Shown piece after piece: positions 63,803 to 64,000 of a DNA stretch of 64,000 bases. A program made the translations under genes and the position numbers. Origin of the DNA: an uncultured Asticcacaulis sp. (GTDB lineage: Bacteria; Pseudomonadota; Alphaproteobacteria; Caulobacterales; Caulobacteraceae). Location of the stretch: contig CAKZJB010000083.1 in assembly GCA_936940865.1 (NCBI GenBank), positions 1-64,000 of the forward strand, written 5' to 3'. Numbering within the stretch: position 1 is the first letter of the stretch; every line of letters starts with the position of its first letter. The notes under the pieces are model-generated. The model did not search any database. It was not told the origin of the DNA and saw only the letters and a program-made list of their open reading frames with translations.

Positions 63803-64000
63803 TCAGTTGCGCGGACTCGGCGCAAAGGTCAGCAGCGGGAAGGCGCGCCCCTTGACGAGGCCACGCGGGATCGGCCCGAAATATCGTCCGTCGAAACTGT
63901 CCGGGACGGCGGGGTTCATGAGGAATATTTCAGATGACGTGACCGCTCGGCAGCCCTGCCAGTCCGGCATGGGCCTGTGCCGGCGATCATCGGGGCGGGC
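63803..64000 (-). CDS. traF: TraF-like S26 signal peptidase (5' part cut by window edge)
   Basis: Only the last 65 residues are in the window; the frame is open to the right edge. The end has WQGCRAVTSSEIFLMNP, DSFDGRYFGPIPRGLVKGRA and a C-terminal PLLTF, which matches the conserved end of conjugative TraF peptidases. TraF processes and cyclises the TrbC pilin in P-type systems. The catalytic Ser and Lys lie outside the window. Confidence 0.8.
   Translation of the reverse strand, partial: ARPDDRRHRPMPDWQGCRAVTSSEIFLMNPAVPDSFDGRYFGPIPRGLVKGRAFPLLTFAPSPRN

Noticed and set aside
1..64000. CRISPR array, rRNA or tRNA genes
   Set aside because: No regularly spaced repeats and no recognisable tRNA or rRNA sequence were seen on either strand.

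Overview
The window reads as chromosome plus an integrated conjugative element from a high-GC alphaproteobacterium, most likely Caulobacteraceae (Asticcacaulis-like). The grounds are the many TonB-dependent receptors with FecI/FecR partners, the density of periplasmic glycoside hydrolases with Tat-type signals, and an astexin-type lasso peptide cluster with a dedicated isopeptidase. No rRNA, tRNA or CRISPR array was seen, so the taxonomy is inference.

Bases 1 to about 25,830 form a polysaccharide-utilisation locus. It holds GH29 (partial), two five-bladed-propeller hydrolases (GH43-like), GH92, GH4, GH2 and GH125 enzymes, a PfkB sugar kinase, an APC permease, a phospholipase C/acid phosphatase-type enzyme, an alkaline phosphatase, a secreted HD-domain protein, and two related TonB receptors. 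The second receptor carries an STN signalling domain and faces a divergent FecI/FecR pair. GH92 plus GH125 plus phosphatases point to alpha-mannan or phosphomannan/N-glycan breakdown.

From about 25.9 kb to the right edge lies a conjugative element of the trb (P-type, Tn4371-like) kind. On the minus strand it has trbB-C-D-E-J-L-F-G-I (36.7 to 27.8 kb), DUF2274 and PrtN-like genes, and an Abi_2/AbiF-like HEPN gene that faces a predicted small structured RNA. traG and a CopG-type gene (44.3 to 41.9 kb) are separated from trbB by about 5 kb of cargo: an AbiEi/AbiEii system with a 28-bp inverted-repeat operator, an HNH gene with a partner, and a possible PD-(D/E)xK nuclease. Next come a LuxR/LuxI pair with a small overlapping ORF, XRE regulators and an ABC exporter. 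At the right edge are a VirD2/DUF3363 relaxase with an IncP-like nick motif, a lytic transglycosylase, DUF736 and a TraF peptidase. No integrase or element end is visible on the right.

Between the LuxR/I-ABC block and the relaxase (49.5 to 60.6 kb) sits a lasso peptide system. One operon (+) encodes XRE, FecI, FecR, an STN-type TonB receptor and a lasso isopeptidase. The convergent operon (-) encodes two precursors A1 and A2, the RRE-protease B and the cyclase C, preceded by a GntR-type regulator. Both precursors were read directly from the DNA and are too short to be obvious. Each predicts a 23-residue core with a Gly1-Asp9 ring. The two cores look like new members of the astexin class, carried between two blocks of conjugation genes. 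The likely circuit is that the receptor imports a lasso peptide and signals through FecR/FecI, and the isopeptidase opens the ring.
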